NCBI RefSeq assembly: GCF_947179165.1
Contig: NC_077243.1
Location: forward strand, 34,028,501 to 34,092,500
Source of the DNA: Solanum dulcamara
Taxonomy: Eukaryota > Streptophyta > Magnoliopsida > Solanales > Solanaceae
Reading direction: 5' to 3'
Length of the DNA stretch: 64,000 nt
Every line of letters begins with the position of its first letter. Position 1 is the stretch's first letter. Position numbers and translations under genes: made by a program. Shown here piece by piece: positions 53,603-64,000 of this stretch. The notes under the pieces were generated by a model. The model ran no database searches. It was not told where the DNA came from and saw only the letters and a program-made list of their open reading frames with translations.

Positions 53603-55559
53603 TATTATTTTAATGCTATATATATATGGTACAAGCGTAGTTATATATGCATTTTCGGACTTTTGCTCCTGCAAATATTTTATTTAGTTTAAAGTTAAAA
53701 AAATATATTATTTCCTTGTTTAGCAGGTTTATAATTGTAACTTTGAAATACTAAGAGTCATAAGATTAAATGACCCCCACTAACCCATTTATCAACTTGA
53801 ACATGCATACGAAAACTTAGATTAGGGAATGTTAGTTTTATTCTTGAATATTATTTTGACCATCGATTAAGAGTTATCTTTTTATTTTGTCTCTATTCTT
53901 TGTGGTGTTTCAATGTTAACTTATTTCTTTTTTCTATTTCAACATGCATGTGTGACTTGATTTTAATGAATCTGATTTTTGTGTAGCTTTTGGGTATAGA
54001 ATATTAATCATTTTACTGGGGAATGAGCTTATTTAATGTTGGGCAGTGAGAGCGTATATAAATATAATATGTGTAAGTATTTAGACTAGTGCATGTATGG
54101 CATAGTGGGGGTGGGAATCTGCTGTTGAATAGGGAATTGGGTAGGGGCACGCGTGGGCTTATTATATATATATTTATTTATTTATTTATTATTATTATTA
54201 TTATTTTATTATTTTCGAATGAAGAAAAATATTTTTTTATTTTTATTTCTTTATTTATTATTATTTATTATTTATTTATTATTTTTTGAAGAGGGGATGG
54301 TATATATATTATTTGTATGATGCAGTATTATGTGTTATTTAGGGGAAGAAATGAGAAAGAAATAATTATTAGAAATAAATAAAATCTTTTTATGGGTCAA
54401 TTTTGAATACAACTAAAAGGGTAATAATTATCCAAACTATATACATTATCTTAAAAAAATGAAGATGATAAAAATAACTTGAAAGTATTTCGAGCTTTAT
54501 AAAATCTAATTATTTTAATTTATTTAAAATTAAAGAAAGCTAAACATCAATTAATTTACAAACTTCTTAATTTTGTCAAAGTAAAATAATTAACTTAAGT
54601 TTAAATAAATTAACTTCAAATATGGGTCTGTTTATTAAGACAAATTAATTAACAAAATATTTAGTTTTAAAATAACATATCCTTTTGAGACAGTGTGCGA
54701 ATAATGATAAAAGGTAAATATATATTACTATTCAAAAATTATATAATATATATATTGCTTTTTAAAATTATTTTATTATTATTTTTTATTTTAAAATAAA
54801 AATACGTTTTGGAGGGCCAAAATTGGATGTCAACGGCAGTCTCTTTTTGATCGGAGACGACGAAAGAGTTTTTGGGCAAATAAGTTGACATAATAGCCTA
54901 TTTTGTCCCGATCATCAATGTTGAAATGAAATTTATGAAAATACGGGGATAAGAAAAAATTATGAAAATTTATGGATGAACTTTGTTTCTGAGTTGCCAA
55001 CATGTCTCGAGTTGCTCGAGAATCAAGCTAAATGCAACTCTGAAGTTATGCCAGAATAAAGGTGGAGTGAGTTGACAACACCATCAATCATAAAATTGTG
55101 TTGGTAGTGAATGAGGAAGATGTTGATAGAGGTGGCCACGAAAAAGAATAAGGTTGAACAAGTGAAGAGTTATTAAAATGAAGTGAAGTAAAAGGGTACA
55201 TAGTGACAATATAAAGAGATAAAAGTGGAATTAAAAACCTAGACTCGACAAAGAGTGAGAATATTGAAAAGAACGAGATAAAGCCTAGCCAAAAGTTGTC
55301 CGAGTATTGAGTTATGACGAGACTGGATTTTAAAACCTGAATTATGAACGTAGGCTGAGTAAAGTTCGAGAGTAGATTCATGACCGTTGTTGGTGAGTTT
55401 AACTTTCCAACAAATATCCCTCATTCACTGCTTAGAAACAGTTTCACGTTATGCTGCGGTTTCTGCCAAATTTAAACTTGACAAGACAATTAGTAAATAT
55501 TAAATATAAAGCAATGTGCAATAAGCTCATGGGAATGAAACCTCTAGGGTGCGAGTATA

Positions 55560-55790
55560 TGAAAATGCGGCCTTGCAAGCCATAGTGATTTAATAAAATC
55601 AAAGTGTATGAAAGTAGAGTTTTAAGGCCGATGATTCATGATAATGGTGCCTTTCAGCGATGATTAATGAAATGAGGCCTTTAAACCAAATGATTCGTGA
55701 ACAATGTGACTTTTAAGTCTGCGATTTATGAAATATAAGGCTTCTCAAGTCGATTATTTATGAAAATGACGTCTTTGGAAATATTGCACT
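55560..55790 (-). repeat. Diverged tandem repeat, about 38-45 bp unit
   Basis: The plus strand shows 'gatgattcatgataatggtg' + 'cctttcagc'-like units about five times (near 55630, 55665, 55700, 55720, 55755). It directly precedes the 33-bp array. Confidence 0.55.
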
Positions 55791-55797
55791 TTTGCAA

Positions 55798-56371
55798 GCA
55801 TTTTGTGCAATTGTATTTAAAGCATTTGTGTAGTGTATTTGATAATTTTTAAAAGTATTTGTGCAGTGCATTTGAATATATCGGAAAGCATTAGTGCGGT
55901 GCATTTGAAAGCATTTGTGCAGTGCATTTGAAAATATCGGAAAGCATTAGTGCAGTGCATTTGATAATATCTGAAAGCATTTGTGCAGTGCATTTGAATA
56001 TATTAGAAAGCATTAGTGCAGTACATTTGAATACATAAGAAAGCATTAGTGGAGTGCATTTGAATACATAAGAAATCATTTGTGTAGTGCATTTGATAAT
56101 GTTTAAGAGCATTTGTGCAGTGCATTTGAATATATTAGAAGGCATTTGTGCAGTGCATTTGAATATATTAGAAAGCATTAGTGCAGTACATTTAATAATA
56201 TTTGAAAGCATTAATGGAGTGCATTTGATAATATTTGAAAGCCTTTGTGTAATGCATTTAAAAATATTTCAAGACATTTGTGCAATGTGTTTGAAGATAT
56301 ATGAAAACATTTGTATAGTGCATTTAAAATTATTTAAAAGTATGCATGTTGTGAATTTGAGAATATTTATG
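55798..56371 (-). repeat. 33-bp satellite array in the Tat 3' UTR
   Basis: About 17 units of the form GCATTWGTGCAGTGCATTTG + AATATATTAGAAA. Starts fall every 33 bp (55822, 55855, 55888, 55911, 55944, 55977, 56010, 56043 and so on), with one short 23-bp unit at 55888. GCATTTG and GCATTAG types partly alternate, hinting at a 66-bp higher-order unit. As 33 is divisible by three, both strands show open frames with 11-residue periodicity; these are not genes. Confidence 0.9.
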
Positions 56372-57159
56372 CGGAGCATTTTAATATCTTAGGTAGTGCA
56401 ACTGAAAATATTTGTATATCAAGATATTTGGAAATTTTGGGAAGCTTTATTTATAAATTTTCCTAGAACCTAAATTTGTAAGTAATTCAAACCATTCGAC
56501 GCATGATCCTTTTGAGGCTGTAATAATTATTGACTTCTTTGTTGGCCTATAATTCTGACAAACTTGCATTCAAAGAAAAATTATGAGTTTCGAGGAGGTT
56601 GATTCACATTGACTTTGAAGCTCTGGCTCTTCATACTTCTTCTTTCTTCAACTTTGTTTGGACTTGCAATCTCCGTCCATTCTAGATCTTGGCATAATAA
56701 ATAACACAAAAATATTTGATTGAAAGGTTCATATTAAAAGTAATAAGATAAATTACATAATAGTAAAGAATTTCTGCAAAGCTTTAGATTGTGACATATC
56801 GTGAAATGAAGCAAACGTCATTTTCTAGAGTCTTTCTTTTGCCTGATTATTCGATTTACCGCACACTCCTCAATTCTCTTGATGTCTTCTTGTAATGCTA
56901 CCCGCAAAACTGTCCCAATTTTATTGAAGAGGGATATTGACATCCATTATGATGAGACCAAACCATACATAGACTACTTATTGTCCCATCAAACCTAATT
57001 CGTGAATACGTTTTCTTCAAGAATTTGAAAACAAAAGGGAGCGAACCCTCCACGGGCTACTCATGTATCCAACATCAATAAAATCATACCTAATTACTAC
57101 ATACAAAATAAAGGAGGGGAATTGAAAATTTTCTCATAATGTGACCGAAGACAATACAG

Positions 57160-57320
57160 GCCGCCTACGTATCCCACCAAGGGAATCAGGCCAAGCGTAG
57201 TTCATAGTACATAACAATGGAATCTTCTTGATAATTTCTACTATGTGGCCAGAATCGATGTTGGTTTTCTACGTATCCCACTAAGGGAATCAGGTCGGAG
57301 CGTAGTTCTTCAATACATAC
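57160..57320 (-). repeat. Duplicated 'gatacgtag' segment of the Tat 3' UTR
   Basis: Two copies of a segment of about 45 bp containing, on the minus strand, 'gaactacgct.' + 'cctgattccctt' + 'gtgggatacgtag', at about 57160-57205 and 57262-57310. This motif family is common just after integrase in Tat-lineage elements. Confidence 0.65.
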
Positions 57321-57352
57321 TAATATATTACACGAAAATAATATAGAAGCTC

Positions 57353-58101
57353 CTAGATATAGTATTTCTTAACCACATCCGAATTGATGGCTTTTGTCCA
57401 TATCTTTCCATCTATTTCTGCTAGAATCAATGCTCCTCCTGTCAATACTCTATGAACCACATAAGGCCCATGCCAATTTGGCGCAAATTTCCCCTTATCT
57501 TCATCTTGGTGTGGGAATATCCATTTTAATACAAATTGTCCCGGCTTGAACTATCTCAGTCTTACCTTTTTATTGAAAGCTTTGGACATCCTATGTTGAT
57601 AGAGTTGTCTGTGACAAACTGCATTCATTCTCTTTTCATCAATGAGCATCAATTGTTCATATTAGCTTTGTATCCATTTGGCATCACTCAACTCAGCTTC
57701 TTGGATTATCCTAGGGATGGTATCTCAACTTCCATTAGTAATACTGCTTCTATTCCATAAACCAAAAGATAAGGTGTTTCCCCTGTCGATTTTCTAATTA
57801 TGGTGCGATAGCCGAGAAGGGAAAATGGCAAATTCTCATGCCAATGCTTATAATTATCAATCATCTTCCACAATATTCTTTTGATATTCTTGTTGGTAGC
57901 CTCAACTGCTCCATTCATCTGACGTCAATAAGGAGTGGAATTGCAGTGAATGATTTTAAACTTCTCACATATCTCATGCATCAAACTGCTATTGAGATTA
58001 GCTCCATTATCTGTCATAATCGAATGAGGGATGCCAAATCTACAAACTATGTTATTGAGAACAAAATCTTTCACCACCTTCTTTGTCACAGACTTATGGA
58101 T
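57353..58101 (-). pseudogene. Tat integrase, C-terminal two thirds only
   Basis: The remaining core begins K-S-V-T-K-K-V-V-K-D-F-V, includes I-M-T-D-N-G-A-N-L-N (second catalytic Asp) and, after a TGA, R-Q-M-N-G-A-V-E-A (catalytic Glu). The C-terminal domain has 'SLLGYRTIIRKSTGETPYLL' and, after a one-base loss at about 57708, 'EDKGKFAPNWHGPYVVHRVL' and 'IDGKIWTKAINSDVVKKYYI', ending at about 57353. The zinc-binding N-terminus and the first Asp are missing: the sequence jumps from the second RNase H straight into mid-core at about 58100. Confidence 0.8.
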
Positions 58102-58501
58102 CTATGTAATTCTTGTCTGGATGTTCAATCATAGAAGAGATGGTTGCCAAAGCATCTACAAACTCATTTTGAGCTCTAGGAATAAGCTTGAACTCTATCT
58201 TGATAAATTTCTTGCATATTTCGTTCACACACTGCAAATAGGGGAGTATCTTCATATTCTTTGTGCTCCATTCACCTTGTACTTGATGAATCAATAAGTA
58301 TGATTCACCTATAACCAACAATTCTTGTATATTCATATCAACAGCCATTCTGAGTCCAAGGTTACAAGCCTCATATTCTGCCATATTGTTAGTGCATGGG
58401 AACTTGAATTTTGCTGAGACTGGATAATATTGACCAGATTCTGAGACTAGCACTACCCCAGCACGGACTTCTTTAGAATTTGCAGTTCCATCAAAGAACA
58501 T
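58094..58501 (-). pseudogene. Tat second (additional) RNase H domain
   Basis: An open frame with M-F-F-D-G-T-A-N (first Asp), 'NNMAEYEACNLGLRMAVDMN' (Glu), V-I-G-E-S-Y-L-L-I (the usual G-D-S Asp is Glu here) and E-F-V-D-A-L-A-T (last Asp). This additional RNase H, distinct from the retroviral-type one upstream, marks the Tat/Ogre lineage. It may complement degradation of the RNA strand. The frame stops at 58094 at the deletion junction. Confidence 0.8.
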
Positions 58502-59110
58502 CCTCCACCCAGGATATTCTTCTGAAATATCCTCTCCAATAAATTATACCTCTTTATTAGGGAAATAAGTTTTAAAAGGTTGGTACTCTTTATCCACAGG
58601 GTTTTCAGCAAGATGATCAACAAGCGCTTGTCCTTTGATGGCCTTTTGAGTGACATAAATAATATCAAATTCACTTAGCAAAATTTTCCATTTTTCCAAC
58701 TTCCCTGTAGGCATAGGCTTTTGAAATATATATTTGAGCGGATACATCATTGAGATGAGAAAAGTGGTATACACGCATAAGTAATGTCTTAACTTTTGTG
58801 CAACCCAAGTCAAGGCACAACAAGTATGTTCCAATAAAGTATACCGAGCTTCGTAAGGTGTGAATTTCTTACTCAAGTAGTATATAGCCTGTTCTTTCCT
58901 CCCTATTTTATCATATTGTCCCAACACACATCTAAATGCATTGTTCGATACCAACATATATAGTAGCAATAGTCTCCTCGGTTCTGGAGGCACCAAGATG
59001 GGTGGACTAGACAAGTACTCCTTAATTCTGTCAAAAGCTTGTTGACAATCTTCAGTCCATTTAATAGCAGCATCTTTCCTGAACAACTTGAAGATTGGTT
59101 CACAAATTAT
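58502..59110 (-). pseudogene. Tat first RNase H domain
   Basis: 58544-59086: 'IKWTEDCQQAFDRIKEYLSS' (RT connection), L-V-S-N-N-A-F-R-C-V-L-G-Q (usual catalytic Asp is Asn here), 'KEQAIYYLSKKFTPYEARYT', 'LRHYLCVYTTFLISMMYPLK', 'LLSEFDIIYVTQKAIKGQAL'. It is typical of the RT-linked RNase H in Tat elements. A shift near 58540 separates it from the second RNase H. Confidence 0.75.
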
Positions 59111-59990
59111 AGTCGACTGTGCAATGAATCAACTAATGTAATTCAGTTGATCAAGAAAACTCATTACATCCTTTCAAATTTTTGGAGGGGGCAAGTCTTG
59201 AATAGCCTTTATCTTTGAAGGATCTAATTCTATGCCTTTCCTACTCATAATGAAACCCAATAATTTTCCAGTAGGGACACCAAATGCACACTTTGCAGGA
59301 TTTAATTTCAGATTATATTGCCTCAACTTTTTAAAGAACTTCTTCAAATCTGTGAGGTGATCTGAGCTCTTTTGTGACTTGATAATGACATCGTCTACAT
59401 AGACTTCAATCTCCTTATGGATCATGTCATGAAAAATGGTAGTCATAGCTCTCATGTATGTTGCTCCTTCGTTCTTGAGTCCGAAAGGCATTACTCTATA
59501 ATAATATACTCACCAAGGTGTGATGAATGTCGTTTTCTCAGCGTCTTCTTCATTCATTAGAATCTAATGGTAGCCTGCAAAGCAATCAATAAATGACTGC
59601 AACTCATGCTTTGCACAATTGTCAATAAATATATGAATGTTCAGGAGGGGAAAATCATCTTTCAGGTTGGCCTTGTTGAGGTCTCGATAGTCTATACATA
59701 CTCTAATTTTTTCATCTTTCTTTGGCACTGGCACTATATTAGCCAACTATGTAGGATACTTTGTGACTCGGATGACGTTGGTATCGAATTGCTTAGAAAC
59801 TTCTTCCTTAACTTTTAAACTTAGATCATGCTTTATCTTTCTTGGCTTTTGCTTGACTGGGGGACAAGATGGACCATTCGGCAACTTGTGTGAAACAATA
59901 TCCGTACTTAGACCCGGCATATCATCATAAGACCATGCAAATACATCCATATATTATCTCAAGAGATCAATAAGTTCCATTTTTAAGACG
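59111..59990 (-). pseudogene. Tat reverse transcriptase
   Basis: 59747-59950: 'MDVFAWSYDDMPGLSTDIVS', 'PPVKQKPRKIKHDLSLKVKE'. 59564-59746 after a stop: 'ANIVPVPKKDEKIRVCIDYR', D-L-N-K-A, F-I-D-C-F-A-G-Y (motif A). 59174-59491: 'MPFGLKNEGATYMRAMTTIF' and the catalytic Y-V-D-D box intact (about 59396), then 'LNPAKCAFGVPTGKLLGFIM'. The motif set M-P-F-G-L-K-N-x-G-A-T-Y is that of the Tat lineage. Three stops and gaps between pieces. Confidence 0.85.
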
Positions 59991-60458
59991 GAGTTAGATG
60001 GATGTTAATTCTTGTTTCTTTCATTAATTCTGAATCTCTCAAATTTATCATCTCAATTTCATCCAAATTTGGCTTCCTTTTATTATGAAAATGTTCGAAA
60101 TCTTCAGTCAACTCTTTAGGCTGCACCTCTTCTTCATATTTCGCAAAAATTTGTTTGGTATTTTGAATTTGTTCGCTTGTTTCATTACATGTCACATTCT
60201 TGGTATTGGTAGATTTATTAATTTTCTCGCTGAAAGGGAGTAGAAAAATAAAATAAAATAAATAATTAAGGACAAAATTTTGAAATTTAAAGCATAAAAT
60301 ATAGTTTATATGTGGCGTTTAAGCTTTCAAAAAGTGGAGGTAAAACATTTGAAGATTCTTAAACATGATTCAGGCCTCAATTTTGAATCATGTTATTTCA
60401 TTAATTCTAATACAAACATCTACCAAGATTTCTGAAGAAACGAGGATGGGTTACAAGT
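59983..60458 (-). pseudogene. Tat spacer between the G-patch-like region and RT
   Basis: An open piece at 59983-60195 is charged and low in complexity (E/K-rich), linking to RT. 60240-60458 is AT-rich with no frame. No domain recognised. Confidence 0.4.
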
Positions 60459-60851
60459 CTAATTGTTCAAAGCATCTCCAGGCTCCGCATCACATATGGT
60501 CGGAGTCTCGGTACAATCCTCCAAAATCATATTGCATTCCACTTTTTTAATAAATAGGTTTTTGAGTCCTTCCACGAAGTTGTCTTCAGCGGCTTCCTTT
60601 GATTCCTTTGTAATACATGCCTTAGAAAATGACTGATTCAAGCGCGGGATGGGCTGGGGCAATGGAATGTCACATTTCCTTTTGAGATCGACCAATGAGA
60701 CTTCTTCAGGAGTAGACTCGTATCCTAAACCAAAAGTGTATTTCTGGCCAGGCAACTGAATTAGTTCCACTATTCCATCCAAGTTTACTCCAAGACCTCG
60801 ACCGGGCATGAAACCATTCTTCAAAATTTTCCAAGCCACCATCATAAGCAC
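60459..60851 (-). pseudogene. Tat G-patch-like region
   Basis: The open frame begins M-L-M-M-V-A-W-K-I-L-K-N-G-F-M-P-G-R-G-L-G, then 'IQLPGQKYTFGLGYESTPEE'. The G-x2-P-G-x-G-L-G pattern resembles the G-patch-like motif placed between protease and RT in Tat elements; G-patches bind nucleic acid. The rest is acidic linker. The frame stops at 60459. Confidence 0.6.
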
Positions 60852-60950
60852 ACATGGAAACTCTACCCTTTAGACTTGATTGACACACATAATCTCTTTA
60901 GTATGAAATACAAACCCATCCAGTTCTTCCATACTTTCAACAATAGGGAT

Positions 60951-61634
60951 CTAATTGTCAGGATACATTGAATTACTACCTTCTCCATGAACAACAATTT
61001 CATGATGATTCCAAACAAATTTTAAATTTTGGTGTAGGGTAGAAGGGACCGCACCAGCCATATAGATCCATGGCCTCCCAAGCAATAAATTGTAACTAGC
61101 AGATATGTCCAATACTTGAAATTCTACTATGAACTCCTCGGGTTCAATTTGCAATGGCAAATCAATTTTGTCAATGACTCCCCTTTGTGTACCATCAAAA
61201 CTTCTAACCCTCACATGACTTTCACGAATTTTCCCAATATCAATTCTCAAAGCTCGAAGGGTACTAAAAGGAAATATGTTAACAGCTGAACCATTATCAA
61301 TCAGAACTCTAGAAATAAATTTATCCTTACACCTGGCAGTAATTTTCAATGCTTTGTTATGCCCCAAACCTTCAAATGGTAATTCCTCTTCATGAAAAAA
61401 GACTTTGTTAGCCTCCAAAATCTTCCCTACCATGGATGAAAAATTCTCACTTGTGATCTTGGCCAGAACATAATCTTCACTTAGAACTTTCACCAAAGCG
61501 CTCATGTGAGTTGCGGAATTCATCAATAATGACATTAAGGAAATTTGGGTGGGAGTCTTCTTTAACTGTTCAACAACAGAATATTTTTGTGTTGGCATTT
61601 TACTCCAGAAATCCTCTATTTCAGCTTCTGTCAC
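60951..61634 (-). pseudogene. Tat aspartic protease
   Basis: A long open frame of 227 codons, probably the best-kept part of the element. The active site is V-L-I-D-N-G-S-A-V-N-I (Asn in place of Thr/Ser in D-T/S-G; I believe this occurs in other Tat elements). 'NLLLGRPWIYMAGAVPSTLH' contains the second retropepsin signature (L-L-G-R-P-W). The N-terminal 90 residues are linker from gag. It cleaves the polyprotein. Confidence 0.75.
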
Positions 61635-61639
61635 AACCT

Positions 61640-62688
61640 TTTTTTGGTTACTCTATTTATTTGGTCCTATTTGTGCGACATCCTCAGGGGCATAACAATA
61701 TCCAAATCTTGTCATTCCGATAGCAGCAGTTTCTACAAATATTTTTCCTTTTCCTCTATCCCTTGTGTCAGTTGAGTAACTCCAAGGAATCGCTTTAGTA
61801 TTAAAAAGAGTTAATTGAGCAACCAATACCATAATCTTAGGCTTGGGAATTAGAACTTTCGCTTCAAATGGTGCTCGTTCCTGGACTGTGATAATAGGAG
61901 CAATAAAAGCTGATATCATGACCTTTTTCTCTTCTTTGACTGGCATAATAGTCTCTTCCAAATTATCTTCTTCATCAATGGTGATCATGTTCACATTCCG
62001 ATAGTTTGGCAGAGGATTGTTATTTACATTAGGGGAATCACCTCTGAGCTGAATGACTCATTTGATTAGTGCCTCAATCTTGTCCTTGAGAGTAAGACAA
62101 TTTTCGGTGTCATGTCCAGCAGCTCCAGAGTGATAAGCACAATGATTAGTATCATCATACCATCCAGGAAGGGGATTGGGAATGCATCTTTGGATTGTTG
62201 GAGTACTCCTGCGGTTCTTAACCTTCCATATAGTTGGGATAAAGGTTCGGCTAAAGGGGTATAGGTTTTGACTATCTTTTTTCAAAATTTGGGCAGGGTC
62301 TAGGTGGATTTGATAGGTGATTTTGTAATTGATAGTGGGATTAAGGTTGGTATGTAGGTTGGTATTGTGAGGGATGTAGATAAGTAGGTGCTCTGGGTGG
62401 ATAATATATTGACTGAGTGGTGTAAACTGGGTAATGGGTGGCAGAAGGATGGTAATATGGTTGAGGAACTTGGGTATACTGACTATAGTATGAAGGTTGG
62501 GGTGAGGGATTTTGGTATGTTAACATTTTGTTTGGTGTACATTCCTGGATGGTCATGACATCGGACACTCCGTCCTTCTTCTTCTTAAAGGCTCCTCCAA
62601 TTGAATCTGACTAAATTGCCTTACTTGTTGTTTGCAAGGCTTCCAAATTAGTGATTCTCCTAGTTTTAATACCTTCTTAAATGAATTC
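61640..62688 (-). pseudogene. Tat gag, C-terminal region with zinc-knuckle variant
   Basis: 62058-62285 carries C-A-Y-H-S-G-A-A-G-H-D-T-E-N-C, the C-x2-H-x5-H-x4-C-like variant usual in Tat gag. 62341-62568 is a Pro/Tyr/Gln-rich linker (Y-H-P-S repeats). 61653-61994 is the spacer towards protease. Stops separate the pieces. Confidence 0.65.
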
Positions 62689-63945
62689 TCACATCCTTAC
62701 ACGTTCAAAGAACCTTTTTCCTACCACGCTTATCATGTTTTCATAATACGTTGCATCCTTTTGAGATTGTATAAAAAGAGAGGTCATCTCGCTTTTCGTC
62801 ATTAGAGGTTGAACTTTTGCAGCGTCTGCTCTCCATCTCATGGCATATTCCCTGAAAGACTCTATCGGCTTTTTTTCTAATTTCATCAAATAGAACCTAT
62901 CTGGTATAGCCTCAGTGTTGAACTTGAACCTATCCATGAACTCCTGTGCCATGATACTCCATCTACACCATTTTGTTGGATCCTTACTTGTATACCAGTC
63001 TAGGGATTCTCCTGTTAAACTCCTTATAAATAACTTCATCCTAATAGCCTCATTTTCCCTACTCTGACTAGCTTGTCACAATATGATCTTAAATAGGCTC
63101 GAGGATTTCCCTTCCTATAAAATACATCAAATTTTGGTACCTTATATCCTGCAGGCAACTCAATATTGGGATGAACAAATAAATCCTCATACTCAAGCCC
63201 TTTACACCCCTTGTGAACTTGGATACTTTTGAATGCTTCTTTCAAATTACGAATCTCCCTAGCTACACTTTTATTTGTTTTTGATCTGGCCTTTCTCTCT
63301 ATCTTCTCATATGGATCGACTTCTGGCATGGTTGGCATTAGAGTAACAAAAGGTTGAGCTTCTTCTACATATACTTGCGGAACATATTGCATGTTAGGAG
63401 TTGTAGTATGTGTCATCAGTATGTGTTGGGTCGCTTGGTATTTTTGGGTAAGCAAGTTGGTTTGGGTGAGTGAGATATTTTGGGTAAGTGGGATAGTTTT
63501 GATGAGTGGAGCTTGGGTAAGTGTTGTAGTTTGGAGGAATGGAGTTTAGGAAATACATGGGGTAGTGAAAGGTAGTGGACTGGGTTTTTTGTGAATTGAA
63601 ATTTGTAAAAGTGACTTATGGTTGGTTGAGGGGTTGTTTGGGAGCAGTCGGATTGATTTTGAGAAGAGAAGGATTTGGTGGAAAGCCTTGAGGTGAGGGA
63701 GGGTGAATAGGTGGAATAGTTGTATTTTCCCTATGTTCAGGAAGTGGTGTATGTATGCTGATGGACAAATTAGTAAGGTTTTGAAGTCGATCGATTTCGC
63801 TTTGCATATTGGCCATTTGTTGTATCAGGTTAGCAATGTGTTTATTATAAGGAATTGGATCCCTTCCTTCTGAATCCTCAGGTTCGTCTCTTGGGATAGT
63901 GACAAGTCCCAAACCATCTTGATTGAATGCACTTGAATCAGTCAT
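62689..63945 (-). pseudogene. Tat gag, N-terminal and capsid region
   Basis: The ATG at 63945 (M-T-D-S-S-A-F-N-Q-D) starts a linker with a short coiled stretch (I-Q-Q-M-A-N-M-Q-S-E-I-D-R-L) and a Pro-rich tail to 63616. 63036-63455 contains 'ELPAGYKVPKFDVFYRKGNP' and 62689-63039 'SLTGESLDWYTSKDPTKWCR', 'FREYAMRWRADAAKVQPLMT': the Retrotrans_gag capsid of Tat elements. The frames are broken near 63040 and 63460-63615. Confidence 0.75.
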
Positions 63946-64000
63946 ATCGGTGGATGATCGAGCTTTCGATCTAGTAAAGTATGGGTCATCTGCCAGTTTG

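Larger units (their letters stand above)
51115..54838 (-). mobile_element. Tat element 3' LTR, microsatellite-rich
   Basis: It begins (minus) at about 54838 and ends near 51115, where GypsyC coding stops. The inner end has GGTGGTGACTCC (about 51135), similar to the GGTGGCGACTCC seen at Tat LTR 3' ends. A TATA box lies at 53470. About 1.4 kb is an A/T trinucleotide repeat (51660-53040). The length of 3.7 kb is inflated by this repeat. Confidence 0.65.
54839..57352 (-). other. Tat element 3' UTR
   Basis: 2.5 kb between the integrase stop and the 3' LTR. It includes an A/G tract (AAAAAGAGAC, minus) right before the LTR as the likely polypurine tract, two tandem arrays (55560-55790 and 55798-56371), and a repeated 'gatacgtag' segment (57160-57320). 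Open frames at 55088-55424 (minus) have no recognisable domain. Long 3' UTRs with tandem repeats are known for Tat/Ogre elements. Confidence 0.65.
51115..64000 (-). mobile_element. Tat/Ogre-lineage Ty3/gypsy element (5' end outside the window)
   Basis: On the minus strand: gag, protease, G-patch-like region, RT, RNase H, a second RNase H, partial integrase, a 2.5 kb 3' UTR with tandem repeats, and a 3' LTR starting near 54838 with TTGACATCCAATTTTGG, the start typical of Tat/Ogre LTRs. The second RNase H is the lineage hallmark. It is inserted into GypsyC. Many stops and shifts show it is inactive. Confidence 0.85.

Noticed and set aside
55822..56371. Regular repeats considered as a CRISPR array
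   Set aside because: Units are contiguous and similar along their whole length, with no unique spacers, in a plant retroelement.
55891..56392. Open frames with an 11-residue repeat on both strands, suggestive of a repeat protein
   Set aside because: The 33-bp tandem unit is divisible by three, so it is open by arithmetic; it lies in the 3' UTR of a retroelement.
1..64000. tRNA, rRNA or riboswitch genes
   Set aside because: I saw no convincing cloverleaf, rRNA core or riboswitch motif; a tRNAscan-SE and Infernal run would settle this.

Overview
This is a plant nuclear window, most likely from a eudicot of the nightshade family (Solanaceae). That assignment is inferred from the style of the Ty3/gypsy LTRs, the plant L1-type LINEs with a C-terminal RNase H, and the fold-back elements; no sequence search was possible. 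Almost the whole window is repetitive DNA in nested insertions. I see no intact long host gene, no rRNA or tRNA gene, no CRISPR array and no bacterial-type operon.

Layout. 1-4450 (minus strand): a 3.6 kb Ty3/gypsy LTR (called GypsyD here) with a polypurine-tract side and a degraded primer-binding side. 4807-5870: a large fold-back element with arms of about 250-280 bp. About 6540-20090 (minus): remnant of a chromovirus-like gypsy element (GypsyB: RNase H, integrase, LTR), split by a plus-strand LINE (LINE1, 7408-17829, 14-bp target-site duplication). LINE1 is itself split by a 2.3 kb solo LTR (9873-12203, perfect 5-bp duplication). 20140-25490: lower-copy-looking DNA with one small candidate host gene (20473-20745, minus), two MITE-like elements and a segment resembling mitochondrial DNA (23168-24235). 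25550-34723 (minus): a second LINE of the same family (LINE2, 13-bp duplication) inserted in a small fold-back element and carrying an extra block of about 1.1 kb. 34818-35460: a MITE. 35745-44865 (plus): a nearly full-length but decayed gypsy chromovirus (GypsyA) with two LTRs. 45483-51114 (plus): the 5' part of another gypsy element (GypsyC), holding a 0.5 kb solo LTR. 51115-64000 (minus): a Tat/Ogre-lineage gypsy element with a microsatellite-rich LTR, a long 3' UTR containing a 33-bp satellite array, and gag-protease-RT-RNase H-second RNase H-integrase remnants; its 5' end lies beyond the window.

How the parts work together. All the elements carry in-frame stops or frameshifts, so none looks autonomously active. 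LTRs supply promoters (TATA boxes, a G-box cluster in GypsyD). LINE ORF1 (DUF4283 plus CCHC knuckle) would bind RNA, and ORF2 (APE endonuclease, RT, zf-RVT, RNase H) would carry out target-primed reverse transcription. The most interesting points are an ATGA stop/start overlap kept at the ORF1/ORF2 junction of both LINEs, a small hairpin with compensatory changes just upstream of three gypsy 3' LTRs, the satellite array in the Tat 3' UTR, and the unexplained 1.1 kb block in LINE2.
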